Shown: piece by piece, positions 15,866 to 23,668 of the stretch
Position numbering within the stretch: the first letter of the stretch is position 1
How the letters are laid out: every line of letters starts with the position of its first letter
Source of the DNA: Chromatiales bacterium
GTDB lineage: Bacteria; Pseudomonadota; Gammaproteobacteria; Granulosicoccales; Granulosicoccaceae
Length of the DNA stretch: 36,858 nucleotides
Direction: 5' to 3'
Assembly (NCBI GenBank): GCA_020631335.1
Contig: JAHDHK010000019.1
Location: 1-36,858 of the forward strand
The notes under the pieces: generated by a model
Databases searched by the model: none
Told to the model about the DNA's origin: nothing
The model's input: the letters and a program-made list of their open reading frames with translations, nothing else
Translations under genes and position numbers: made by a program

Positions 15866-16200
15866 ACCGCATTACTCCGTTTGATCTGTTTCTATGGATA
15901 ACCGGCCTTCGCCGGCTTAGTGCTGATCATGCAATTAATGTGTCATGACATGAAAGAGATTATGTCATGACAAAAAATGATGTCAAGCCCAATTTACAAT
16001 TCGAATCAATTGGATCTTCCCTGCCTGAACGGAAGAAGCCTTATGGATCGGGGGTGGAAATTTTGATCGAGTGCTGGCTGAAAGTGTGCGTGAGCGATGT
16101 GGCAGGTGGTAGCCGGCAGCGGATTCGGCAGAATCGCCTTTAATCACCACGGTATTACCGCTAATCTGCGTATCGGGCTTCTTTTTGGCAGATCAAAACC
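15866..16200. other. Divergent intergenic region between lipoprotein and MetE-like genes
   Basis: No gene is seen. Besides the promoter and operator pair, a short GC hairpin (CCGGC-CTTC-GCCGG, 15902-15915) lies in the lipoprotein leader. A further TGTCA half-site lies at 15981-15985. I could not identify a convincing promoter for the plus-strand MetE-like gene. Confidence 0.5.
15941..15986 (-). promoter_or_regulatory. Near-consensus promoter with paired TGTCATGACA operators
   Basis: On the minus strand, TTGACA (plus 15981-15986) is followed after 16 bp by CATAAT (plus 15959-15964, 5 of 6), pointing at the lipoprotein gene with a leader near 85 bases. The perfect palindrome TGTCATGACA occurs twice, at 15963-15972 (inside the spacer) and 15941-15950 (just past the expected start). 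The centres are 22 bp apart, two helical turns. This geometry suits a dimeric repressor. Confidence 0.7.
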
Positions 16201-17256
16201 ATGGCACTCCAGACTACCTGCATCGGTGCGTACCCCAAACCGGACTTTGTGGCATTACCCGACTGGTTTAATCTGCCTGCCGGCCCGGACACAGCTGACC
16301 CGACACAACACTGGGAGGCGGCAATGCAGGCATTGGGGCCCGATGCTGAAAAAGTCATTACCCGCGGAGTGCAGCAGGCGCTGAACGATCAGCTCGATGC
16401 TGGAGTCGACATACCGACCGACGGAGAAATACCGCGCGAAAACTATATTCATTACCACTGCCGGCACCTGATCGGGTTTGACTTTACCAATCTCACTGAA
16501 AAAGAATTGCGTGGCGGCACTTATTCAGCGCAGCTGCCGACAATCGTCGGGCCTGTGTCCGTTGGCCGGTTGTTCATGACCGACGAATGGAAGCGTGCGC
16601 AGCAGTTTACCGACAAGCCGGTCAAGGTAACGATGCCCGGCCCCATGACGGTGACCGATACCAACGCCAACAGCTATTATGAAAGCCCCGAAAAACTGGG
16701 GGCCGATATCGCTGATGCGCTCAATAAAGAGGTGCGCGCGCTGGCTGATGCAGGCTGCATTCACATTCAGATAGATGAACCCCTGTTTGCCCGTAAACCC
16801 GAAGAGGCGTTGAAGTACGGCTTCGACAATCTTGAAAGGGCTTTTCACGGCTGTCCTGCTCACATCGTTCGAACCGTGCATATGTGCTGCGGCTACCCTG
16901 ATCGACTGGATCATCCGAATTACCCCAAAGCCGATCAGGACGCTTATAACCAGCTGGTCGATGCGGTGGATTATTCCAGTATTGATGCTGTGTCGTTTGA
17001 AGATGCGCATCGACCCAACAACCTCAAACTGCTCGAAGGGCTCACAAAAACAACCGCCATTCTGGGTGTCGTGGCCATTGCAAAAAGCCGGGTGGAAAGT
17101 GTCGATGAAATTGAACAGCGACTGCGCGCTGCACTGCTGCATATAGACCGGGATCGACTGATCGCAGCCCCCGATTGCGGGTTGGGACTACTGAGTCGGG
17201 AGCAGGCGGTTCAGAAGCTGACGAATCTCTGCGAGGCTGCGAGCCGCGTTGCATAG
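16201..17256 (+). CDS. Single-domain MetE-like (cobalamin-independent methionine synthase family) protein
   Basis: Zinc-dependent methyltransferase fold equivalent to the C-terminal catalytic half of MetE, 351 residues instead of about 750. The zinc set is complete: H227 and C229 (VHMCCGYP), E267 (VSFEDAHRP) and C326 (APDCGLG). Other family text is GEIPRENYIHYHCRHL (75-90), MPGPMTVTD (145-153) and IQIDEPLF (189-196). Without the N-terminal half it should not use methyl-tetrahydrofolate polyglutamate as MetE does. Stand-alone relatives include folate-independent methionine synthases and coenzyme-M-type transferases, so the methyl donor or thiol is open. It is transcribed alone, divergent from the lipoprotein gene. 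Confidence 0.85.
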   Translation: MALQTTCIGAYPKPDFVALPDWFNLPAGPDTADPTQHWEAAMQALGPDAEKVITRGVQQALNDQLDAGVDIPTDGEIPRENYIHYHCRHLIGFDFTNLTEKELRGGTYSAQLPTIVGPVSVGRLFMTDEWKRAQQFTDKPVKVTMPGPMTVTDTNANSYYESPEKLGADIADALNKEVRALADAGCIHIQIDEPLFARKPEEALKYGFDNLERAFHGCPAHIVRTVHMCCGYPDRLDHPNYPKADQDAYNQLVDAVDYSSIDAVSFEDAHRPNNLKLLEGLTKTTAILGVVAIAKSRVESVDEIEQRLRAALLHIDRDRLIAAPDCGLGLLSREQAVQKLTNLCEAASRVA

Positions 17257-17396
17257 AAGACTCGATCCGGCAGCAGCTTTATCTGCCAGAGCGATAAAAC
17301 AATGTATACCGTGGTCTGAGCCTGCGGGCAGCCGGTTTTGCTTAATTGGTTTGCCTGCGAAAAGGGCCTCGCAGATTGACCTGCGTATTGGCTGCG

Positions 17397-17591
17397 TTAC
17401 TTTTTTTTCAGCAGCGCCAGAAACGGGCAGGCAATCATGCAGATAGCGAGCACGTCTGCAATGATGTGCACCCACTGAGCAGACCAGATATCAGACTCAG
17501 AAGCGTGATGGGTGGTGATCAGCAGCATGACACCGGTCAGGACCATCACAGCACAGTTGGTACTTGGTGATTTGTTGATTTCTTTTTGCAT
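17397..17591 (-). CDS. Small hypothetical membrane protein
   Basis: Hypothetical protein of 64 residues, not recognised. It has two hydrophobic segments at about 14-26 (AVMVLTGVMLLI) and 40-61 (WVHIIADVLAICMIACPFLALL), separated by a short polar loop rich in His/Ser/Glu, and ends in KKK. This is a two-helix hairpin with a positive C-terminus, so an inner-membrane location is likely. Start at ATG 17589-17591; the ribosome binding site is weak. It stands alone between two plus-strand genes. A 6-bp hairpin (17355-17360 with 17369-17374) lies beyond its stop. Membrane character makes coding plausible, but the evidence is limited. Confidence 0.5.
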   Translation of the reverse strand: MQKEINKSPSTNCAVMVLTGVMLLITTHHASESDIWSAQWVHIIADVLAICMIACPFLALLKKK

Positions 17592-17796
17592 CAGCGTGTG
17601 ACGGCCCCTTGTTGCCGGGCTTTATCAGCCAGCCGGCAAAGTTTTGTAAACTTCGCGTTTATTTTAAATCAGCCGGAGTCGTTAATACGCTACGTTTTGC
17701 TACGGGTTGTTTGATCAATAAAACGGGAGTACGCAGTGCCAGTCAGCTAATTTCTGTATTGTTCAAATTTGCCGGCGTAAAAGTGTAAACTCCTCT

Positions 17797-17813
17797 CTCG
17801 AGCGATTTTCGAG
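17797..17813 (+). promoter_or_regulatory. Small hairpin covering the racemase ribosome binding site
   Basis: CTCGA (17797-17801) pairs with TCGAG (17809-17813) around a 7-base loop. The right arm shares the G-A-G of the GAGGAA Shine-Dalgarno sequence just before ATG 17821, so folding would partly hide it. The stem is only 5 bp, so any effect on translation is speculative. Confidence 0.3.
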
Positions 17814-17820
17814 GAACATA

Positions 17821-18909
17821 ATGGCCGGCCCACTGGAAGGTCTTCGCATCATAGAGATGTGTGCACTAGGACCCGTGCCGCTGGCAGGTCAGCTCATGGC
17901 TGATCTGGGCGCTGATGTCACCGTGATTGATCGTCGCAACACCAGCGCCGATCCGACGCAGGTAAACCGTCGCAACAAGCGTTCGGTAGTGTTCGATCTG
18001 AAGTCTCCCCAAGGGCTGGGCAACGCGAAACACCTGATCGATAGCGCCGATATTCTGCTGGAGGGTTTTCGACCCGGTGTCATGGAGCGAATCGGGCTAG
18101 GCCCTGACACACTGCATGTCACTAACCCCGGGCTTATCTACGGCCGGATGACCGGCTGGGGGCAAACCGGACCTCTGTCCCATACGGCGGGGCACGACAT
18201 CAACTACCTGGCAATCACCGGTGCTTTACACGCCATCGGCAGAGAAAATCAGCCGCCGGTGCCGCCGCTGAACCTGGTGGCAGACTATGGTGGCGGTGCG
18301 ATGTTTCTTATTTTCGGAGTTATGTCGGCGCTGTATGAGCGTCAGCGTTCGGGTCTCGGCCAGGTTGTGGACGCGGCGATGATCGAAGGCGTTCCCGCCA
18401 TGATGGGACTCATACAGGAAATGTTTGCGCGCGGTGAGTGGCAGCAGACACGGGAAAGCAATCCGCTCGACGGAGGTGCTCCGTTTTATCGCTGTTACGA
18501 AACGCTCGATGGTAAATACCTGTCAGTCGGTGCAATAGAGCCGCAGTTTTTTAAGTGTTTTGTCGAACTTGCCGGGTTACCGCAATCAGATATCGACATA
18601 CAAAATAATCAACAACACTGGGCGGACATGTGTGAGCGATATGCTGCTCACTTCAAGACTCGCACACGCGAAGAGTGGCAGAATATTTTCGACGGCTCCG
18701 ACGCCTGTGTTGCGCCGGTACTGAACTTTAACGAAGCCGCAGAGCACGAGCATAATACCCGGCGCGGAGTTTTTATATCGCCCGATGGTGTGCTGCAGAC
18801 TTCAGTGGTGCCAAAATTTTCAAGAAGTCATCCGGCACCGGTTCGACAGCCCGAGGGGGCTGGTGAAAGCACAGTGGCGCTTAGTGCTAAACCGGCTGAG
18901 GGCGCTTAG
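17821..18909 (+). CDS. Alpha-methylacyl-CoA racemase (CaiB/BaiF CoA-transferase fold)
   Basis: Family III CoA-transferase fold enzyme, 362 residues, predicted to interconvert R and S 2-methylacyl-CoA thioesters so that branched acids can enter beta-oxidation. All residues that define the racemase subgroup (as in mycobacterial MCR: His126, Asp156, Glu241) are present one position earlier: H125 (GHDINYLAITG), D155 (NLVADYGGGA) and E240 (GAIEPQFF). The rest matches: FRPGVMERIGLGP (83-95), GRMTGWGQTGP (108-118). It is the first of a run of plus-strand genes that includes an acyl-CoA ligase and a LIV-type transporter, which fits uptake and breakdown of a methyl-branched acid. The start is supported by GAGGAA. 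Confidence 0.92.
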   Translation: MAGPLEGLRIIEMCALGPVPLAGQLMADLGADVTVIDRRNTSADPTQVNRRNKRSVVFDLKSPQGLGNAKHLIDSADILLEGFRPGVMERIGLGPDTLHVTNPGLIYGRMTGWGQTGPLSHTAGHDINYLAITGALHAIGRENQPPVPPLNLVADYGGGAMFLIFGVMSALYERQRSGLGQVVDAAMIEGVPAMMGLIQEMFARGEWQQTRESNPLDGGAPFYRCYETLDGKYLSVGAIEPQFFKCFVELAGLPQSDIDIQNNQQHWADMCERYAAHFKTRTREEWQNIFDGSDACVAPVLNFNEAAEHEHNTRRGVFISPDGVLQTSVVPKFSRSHPAPVRQPEGAGESTVALSAKPAEGA

Positions 18910-18972
18910 GGCTTTGACCTTATGCATAACGTGAACATGAATCCCAGTCACTGAATTGAAAAAGGAATTTCA

Positions 18973-19011
18973 ATGTTGATGCCGAGTGGTTTGACGCTGG
19001 AGGTACGCTGA
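18973..19011 (+). CDS. Possible 12-residue leader peptide upstream of the cyclase gene
   Basis: A tiny frame MLMPSGLTLEVR starts at ATG 18973 with a good ribosome binding site (AAAGGA, 18961-18966) and stops at TGA 19009-19011, two bases before the cyclase ATG. The cyclase's own GGAGGT (18999-19004) lies inside it. Ribosomes ending here could restart on the cyclase gene, which would couple the two. Length alone cannot prove translation. Confidence 0.35.
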   Translation: MLMPSGLTLEVR

Positions 19012-19013
19012 AT

Positions 19014-21653
19014 ATGCAGGCAAAGCCGTTGCCCGACGGACACGTCACTATTCTTTTTACGGACATAGAAGCCAGTACAGCGCAGTGGGAGTCTGAACCG
19101 TTACGCATGCAGAGTGCAGTTGAATTGCATGATCAGCTGGCGCTGAAAGCCCTGAGTGCTGCCGGTTCGTTGATTAAGCGTACCGGCGATGGCTTTAACT
19201 TTGTCTACCGCGATGCACGCGATGCTGCCAATGCCGCGATGTTATTCCATAACGAACTCTGTGCTGCCGACTGGCCCGATGGTCGTGAACTGCGTGTGCG
19301 CATCGGGTTTCATACCGGCTTTGCTCAGCCACTGCATGGCGACTACTACGGACCCACGCCCAATCGTGCCGCCCGCGTGGCCGATGTCGCACACGGTGGT
19401 CAGATTGTCTGCTCTGCCACAGCCGCAGAGCAGCTCGATAAAGATCTGATTGAGTTGGCAGGTACCTATAATTTAAGAGGCATTGGCAGCCAGGATATCT
19501 TTTTTGTCGGTGCCGCTAACGATACCGATAACCGCGATCTCAGTGATCGTATTAAACATACCAATCTTCGTGCGGTACACGAACCGATGCTGGGTCGCGA
19601 TCGCGATCTGCAACAACTGACCAGTCTGATCGCATCGCAAAGCGGTTTGTATACCTTGCTTGGGCTTGGTGGTGTCGGCAAGAGCAGGGTGGCGCTGGAA
19701 GCAGGGCTCGAGGTACTGCCCAAGTATTCCGACGGCGTGTGGATCTGCGAACTGGCGGCGACTTCATCTGTCGATGCGGTTCCCGACATTGTGGCCAAAG
19801 TACTCGGTGCAAAGCGTCAGCCGGCATTGAGTGTTGCTGAAAGTGTGGTTGATTATCTGTCCGATAAAAAGATCATGCTCATCCTCGATAACTGTGAGCA
19901 CGTGAAACCCGCCGTAGTAGATTTGCTTGAACGAATGCTGCTCCTGCCTGATCTGACAATCCTGACTACCAGTCGGGAACCTTTGCATCTGCCGGGTGAA
20001 AGCCTGTACAACCTGATGCCGCTTGAAATGGATGCCAGTCGTAAACTGTTTGAAGCACGCCGAAAAGGGTCGGCAGAAAGCGCGTCGGATTCAGAGATTC
20101 TCGATATATGCAAAGCAGTTGATGGTGTGCCGCTGGCGGTAGAGCTGGCAGCCGGCTGGCTTAGCGTTTACTCAGCCGCAGAAATTAAAAATCGATTGCA
20201 GCAGGGCAGTGTCGGCTTTTTAAAAGAGCGGGCAGGTCGTCAGCGAATCGTGCTCGACACACTGGCCTGGTCCTACCAGCTGCTGGCACCCGATGCCGCC
20301 AGCCTGTTCAGTCGGCTGTGTGTTTTTCACGGCGGGTTCACCCTTGATGCCGCTGAGGCCATTTGCGCGGATGCAACTGTTGATCAGGCAGATGTGGCTT
20401 TTCTGCTTTCGGACCTGTGCGATAAATCTTTGGTACTGTCCAGCAGACAGCCGGATGGTTCCCGACGCTTCCGGGTACTGGAAGTGTTGCGCGAATTCGG
20501 CCGCAACCAGTTACTGCAGCAAAACGAACTGGTTTTATACCGGCAACGTCACGCAGAATACTTCCGGCACTTTGCGGCATCCTGTGATGCAAAAATTACC
20601 GGCACCGATGAAGCTAAGGCATGGCAGTTAATAGACACCGAGTGGGCGAACATAAGCGCGGCCATCAGCACAGCAATGGAATTAAAGGTGTATGAAGTTG
20701 CCACCCGGATTGTGATATCACTGGGCTGGTATGCTATCTACTCGGTGCGGGTGGACGTGTTTGATCGTGCGATGGATCTGTTGCAAATAGACTCGGTAAA
20801 AGCACAAGAAGGTTATGCAGATCTGTGCGGGCTGGCGGCACTGGGCTGTTATGTCACTGTGCATCCCGATGCCATCAAATGGGCCGAGCGCGGGCTGGCC
20901 GCCTCCGAACAGGCTCCGTCGGTTTTCAGTCGGACTGCACTGCTCGGGATTCTGGTTAACAATCAGCTCGACAGCGAGCGTGCGGAAACCATCACTCGTG
21001 CATGGATAGAAGAAGTGCAGCAAAAGGATGACCCGAATTCGCAGGAGTGGGTCTGGGCGCACGGGTTTCGCGCCTTTCACCTATGTACACAGCAGCAACT
21101 GGAACAAGCGCTGCCACTGTCATTGAAGTTACAGGAACATGCAAGAGGGAGCGGCTCCGCGACGGCTACCGCTATTGCCTGCTGGGCGCATGGAATGACG
21201 CAGCTGGTGCACGGACTGGATAACGCCAATAAGGTATGGGATGACGGCATCAGCTGGGCTCAGTCCCTTCACGACGGTCATTTACTCACCCACTTGATTG
21301 TCGGCATTCAGCTACATATGAGCGCCGGTCGCGGCGACTTGGACAAAGTGCGGACCCGGTGTCGAGATGCCATTGTCGCGGCCAGAGCGCAGCACTATCT
21401 GGCCGGTACCAGCCATTTGTTCGGGGTAACGGCGGTCGCCCTGATTCGCAGCGACGATACCGACACCGCAGCAAAGTTACTCGGGGCGATGGTGGCAAAC
21501 GGTCATACGCCGAGACCCAACGCACTGGGCTATTTACGCAAGCAACTCGGAGAAGACACACAGGCCAGAATGAGTACCGGTGCGGTGTTGAGTATTTCTG
21601 ATGCCGCAGATATCGCTTTGCAGCATCTTGCACAACATACAGGTAATAACTAA
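19014..21653 (+). CDS. Class III nucleotide cyclase fused to NB-ARC/STAND ATPase and TPR-like tail
   Basis: Signalling protein of 879 residues. The N-terminal class III adenylate/guanylate cyclase domain (about 8-165) has metal aspartates D17 (FTDIEAST) and D59 (KRTGDGF) and transition-state residues N117 and R121 (GPTPNRAARVADVAHGGQI), so it may be catalytic. An NB-ARC/STAND ATPase follows, with Walker A GLGGVGKSR (217-225), Walker B MLILDNCEH (288-296), the TSREPL sensor and GVPLAVELAA. The C-terminal 400 residues are helical, TPR/MalT-like. Many relatives end in a LuxR-type HTH after a stretch like VLSISDAADIALQHL; here the protein ends there, so it has no DNA-binding domain. It is preceded by strong GGAGGT. 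livH starts three bases after its stop, so it is probably co-transcribed with the transporter. Confidence 0.88.
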   Translation: MQAKPLPDGHVTILFTDIEASTAQWESEPLRMQSAVELHDQLALKALSAAGSLIKRTGDGFNFVYRDARDAANAAMLFHNELCAADWPDGRELRVRIGFHTGFAQPLHGDYYGPTPNRAARVADVAHGGQIVCSATAAEQLDKDLIELAGTYNLRGIGSQDIFFVGAANDTDNRDLSDRIKHTNLRAVHEPMLGRDRDLQQLTSLIASQSGLYTLLGLGGVGKSRVALEAGLEVLPKYSDGVWICELAATSSVDAVPDIVAKVLGAKRQPALSVAESVVDYLSDKKIMLILDNCEHVKPAVVDLLERMLLLPDLTILTTSREPLHLPGESLYNLMPLEMDASRKLFEARRKGSAESASDSEILDICKAVDGVPLAVELAAGWLSVYSAAEIKNRLQQGSVGFLKERAGRQRIVLDTLAWSYQLLAPDAASLFSRLCVFHGGFTLDAAEAICADATVDQADVAFLLSDLCDKSLVLSSRQPDGSRRFRVLEVLREFGRNQLLQQNELVLYRQRHAEYFRHFAASCDAKITGTDEAKAWQLIDTEWANISAAISTAMELKVYEVATRIVISLGWYAIYSVRVDVFDRAMDLLQIDSVKAQEGYADLCGLAALGCYVTVHPDAIKWAERGLAASEQAPSVFSRTALLGILVNNQLDSERAETITRAWIEEVQQKDDPNSQEWVWAHGFRAFHLCTQQQLEQALPLSLKLQEHARGSGSATATAIACWAHGMTQLVHGLDNANKVWDDGISWAQSLHDGHLLTHLIVGIQLHMSAGRGDLDKVRTRCRDAIVAARAQHYLAGTSHLFGVTAVALIRSDDTDTAAKLLGAMVANGHTPRPNALGYLRKQLGEDTQARMSTGAVLSISDAADIALQHLAQHTGNN

Positions 21654-21656
21654 GCC

Positions 21657-22532
21657 GTGGATCCGCTTCAATTACTGGTGGGCGGGCTTGCAAACGGATG
21701 TGTTTACGGGTTGCTGGCACTGGGCTTTGTATTGATCTACAAAGCGACCGAAGCGGTTAATTTTGCGCAGGGCGACATGATGATGTTCGGCGCTTTCATG
21801 ACTTTGTCACTGGTCAACCAGGACGGCTACAATCTGCCTTTTGGTGTGGGTGTCTGCATAGCTATCGCGGCGATGGCGGTGCTCTCTTATGTGCTTGAGA
21901 TGACATTCATCCGACGGCTTTTCGGTCAGCCGCAGTTTTCTGTGGTTGTGCTGACTATTGCACTGGGGTTTGTACTGCGTTTTATCGCAGGGCTAATCTG
22001 GGGGCACGAACCGCAGTCGCTTGAAACACCGTTTGCAGGTCGGGCACTGACGTTCGGTTCAATCGTACTCGGTTACGATGACATCGTTGTTATTGTTGTC
22101 ACGCTGTTACTGGTTGGCGGGCTTTACCTGTTTTTTATTTACACCAGAGTCGGTCTGGCGATGCAGGCCTGCAGTCAGAATCAGCTGGCAGCCTACTACG
22201 TGGGTATTCCGGTAAAACGATTAAGCTCGATTGTGTGGGCGGTGTCCGGCGTCACTGCCACCATTGCCGGTGTGTTGTTTGCCGCCAAAGGCACCATTGA
22301 CCCGGCTAGTGGTCTGCTTGGTATCAAAGCTTTTGCCGCCGCGGTAATCGGCGGGTTCGGCAGTCTGCCCGGCGCGCTTATCGGTGGTTTAATTGTGGGG
22401 GTGGTCGAGCCGCTTGCGCAGTTTTATGCACCGACAGGTTATAGTCAGATAGCACCTTATGCCATTATGTTGCTGGTATTGGTGGTCAGGCCTGCCGGTA
22501 TCTTTTCGCAGGTGGCGCAAAAAAAAGTATGA
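21657..22532 (+). CDS. livH: Branched-chain amino-acid-type ABC transporter permease (LivH)
   Basis: Inner-membrane permease of a LIV/HAAT-family ABC importer, 291 residues, about eight membrane helices. Family features include GLANGCVYGLLALGFVLIYK near residues 9-28, VNFAQGDMMMFGAF (35-48), and the cytoplasmic EAA-like region QNQLAAYYVGIPVKRLSS. GTG 21657 is the start, three bases after the cyclase stop, with AGGTAA 12 bases upstream; no better start exists and the N-terminus MDPLQLLVGG is canonical. This LivH branch commonly accompanies acyl-CoA ligases and likely carries carboxylic acids rather than leucine. Its stop TGA overlaps an ATG that opens a three-codon frame before livM. Confidence 0.93.
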   Translation: MDPLQLLVGGLANGCVYGLLALGFVLIYKATEAVNFAQGDMMMFGAFMTLSLVNQDGYNLPFGVGVCIAIAAMAVLSYVLEMTFIRRLFGQPQFSVVVLTIALGFVLRFIAGLIWGHEPQSLETPFAGRALTFGSIVLGYDDIVVIVVTLLLVGGLYLFFIYTRVGLAMQACSQNQLAAYYVGIPVKRLSSIVWAVSGVTATIAGVLFAAKGTIDPASGLLGIKAFAAAVIGGFGSLPGALIGGLIVGVVEPLAQFYAPTGYSQIAPYAIMLLVLVVRPAGIFSQVAQKKV

Positions 22533-22549
22533 GACTGTAGAGCTTTATT

Positions 22550-23668
22550 TTGCGATACCACTTCAGAACCAGTTACGCACAGGAGATTCGTCCGTATCAG
22601 GACTGGCGGCAACTGCTGTGGTATGTGCTGTTGCTGGTAGTCGCCGCGGTTGCCCCTTTTTTACTGGATGAATACCTGTTGGGTGAACTCACCCATATAT
22701 TAATCTGGGCGCTTGCCGGGCTGGGGTTAATGCTGTTAGCCGGCCATTGCGGCATGGTCAGTCTCGGCCATGGCGCCTTTCTGGCCTGCGGTGCCTACAT
22801 GCAATACAACCTGGTTAATATGTCCGTCCCTTTTATACTGGCTATTCCGTTATCCGGTCTTTTTGCCGGTATCACTGGCGCATTGTTCGCCGTTCCCGCG
22901 CTGCGACTGACCGGTATCTATCTCGCCATTGCGACGCTTGCGCTGGGTGCTATCGCTGAAGATCTGATCATTATGCTTGAACCGTGGACCGGTGGCGTAG
23001 AAGGCCTTTATCTCGAGACCGGATCGGTTTATGCCATTGAGTTTGATCGCTATGCACAGCAAATAGCGTCGGCATCACCCGGTCATAACTTTTACTGGTT
23101 GTGTCTGCTGGTAGTCACTTGTGTCACGCTTGGTTATATCAACCTTCTGCGTTCAGCCACCGGCCGTGCGTTTAGCGCCATTCGCGACAGCGAAATATCA
23201 GCCGCTGCGATGGGTATTCATATTGCCGGTTACAAAACCCTCGGCTTCGGGCTGTCTTGTTTTGTTACCGGGGTTGCCGGTGCCTTGCTCGCGCACTTTG
23301 TTGGCGCGTTTAACTATGAAGCGTTTAACCTGCTTATCTCTATTCAGCTGCTGCTGTTGATCACAATCGGTGGTATCGGCACCATTCACGGTGCGTTTAT
23401 CGGTGCATTGTTACTCGGAATAATGCCTCTGGTGATTGTCGCTGTACGCGAGTTTATTGCGCAACTGCTGGGTAGTGGCAATATGACCATACCCGGCATA
23501 GATCAGGCAGTGCTGGCGTTGCTGTTGATTACCTTTATTATATTCGAACCTTCAGGTGTGCATGGCAGGTTTGTCAAAGTAAAAACCTGGCTGCAGTTGT
23601 TTCCGCTGGCGCGACGGCAGTTGTTCAGGCGCAGTCGATCCTACCTTAAAACGGACAGGCTGCGATGA
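22550..23668 (+). CDS. livM: Branched-chain amino-acid-type ABC transporter permease (LivM)
   Basis: Second permease of the LIV-type importer, 372 residues with about ten membrane helices. The core motifs LIWALAGLGLMLLAGHCGMVSLGHGAF (partly quoted: GHCGMVSLGHGAFLACGAY) and the EAA-like RDSEISAAAMGIHIAGYKTL are clear. The start is TTG 22550: the resulting N-terminus MRYHFRTSYAQEIRPYQDW fits the family pattern of an FxTSYxQDIR opening. An upstream ATG at 22529, in frame and overlapping the livH stop, is blocked by TAG after three codons. The stop overlaps livG by ATGA. It ends with a short basic cytoplasmic tail (RRQLFRRSRS). Confidence 0.92.
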   Translation: MRYHFRTSYAQEIRPYQDWRQLLWYVLLLVVAAVAPFLLDEYLLGELTHILIWALAGLGLMLLAGHCGMVSLGHGAFLACGAYMQYNLVNMSVPFILAIPLSGLFAGITGALFAVPALRLTGIYLAIATLALGAIAEDLIIMLEPWTGGVEGLYLETGSVYAIEFDRYAQQIASASPGHNFYWLCLLVVTCVTLGYINLLRSATGRAFSAIRDSEISAAAMGIHIAGYKTLGFGLSCFVTGVAGALLAHFVGAFNYEAFNLLISIQLLLLITIGGIGTIHGAFIGALLLGIMPLVIVAVREFIAQLLGSGNMTIPGIDQAVLALLLITFIIFEPSGVHGRFVKVKTWLQLFPLARRQLFRRSRSYLKTDRLR

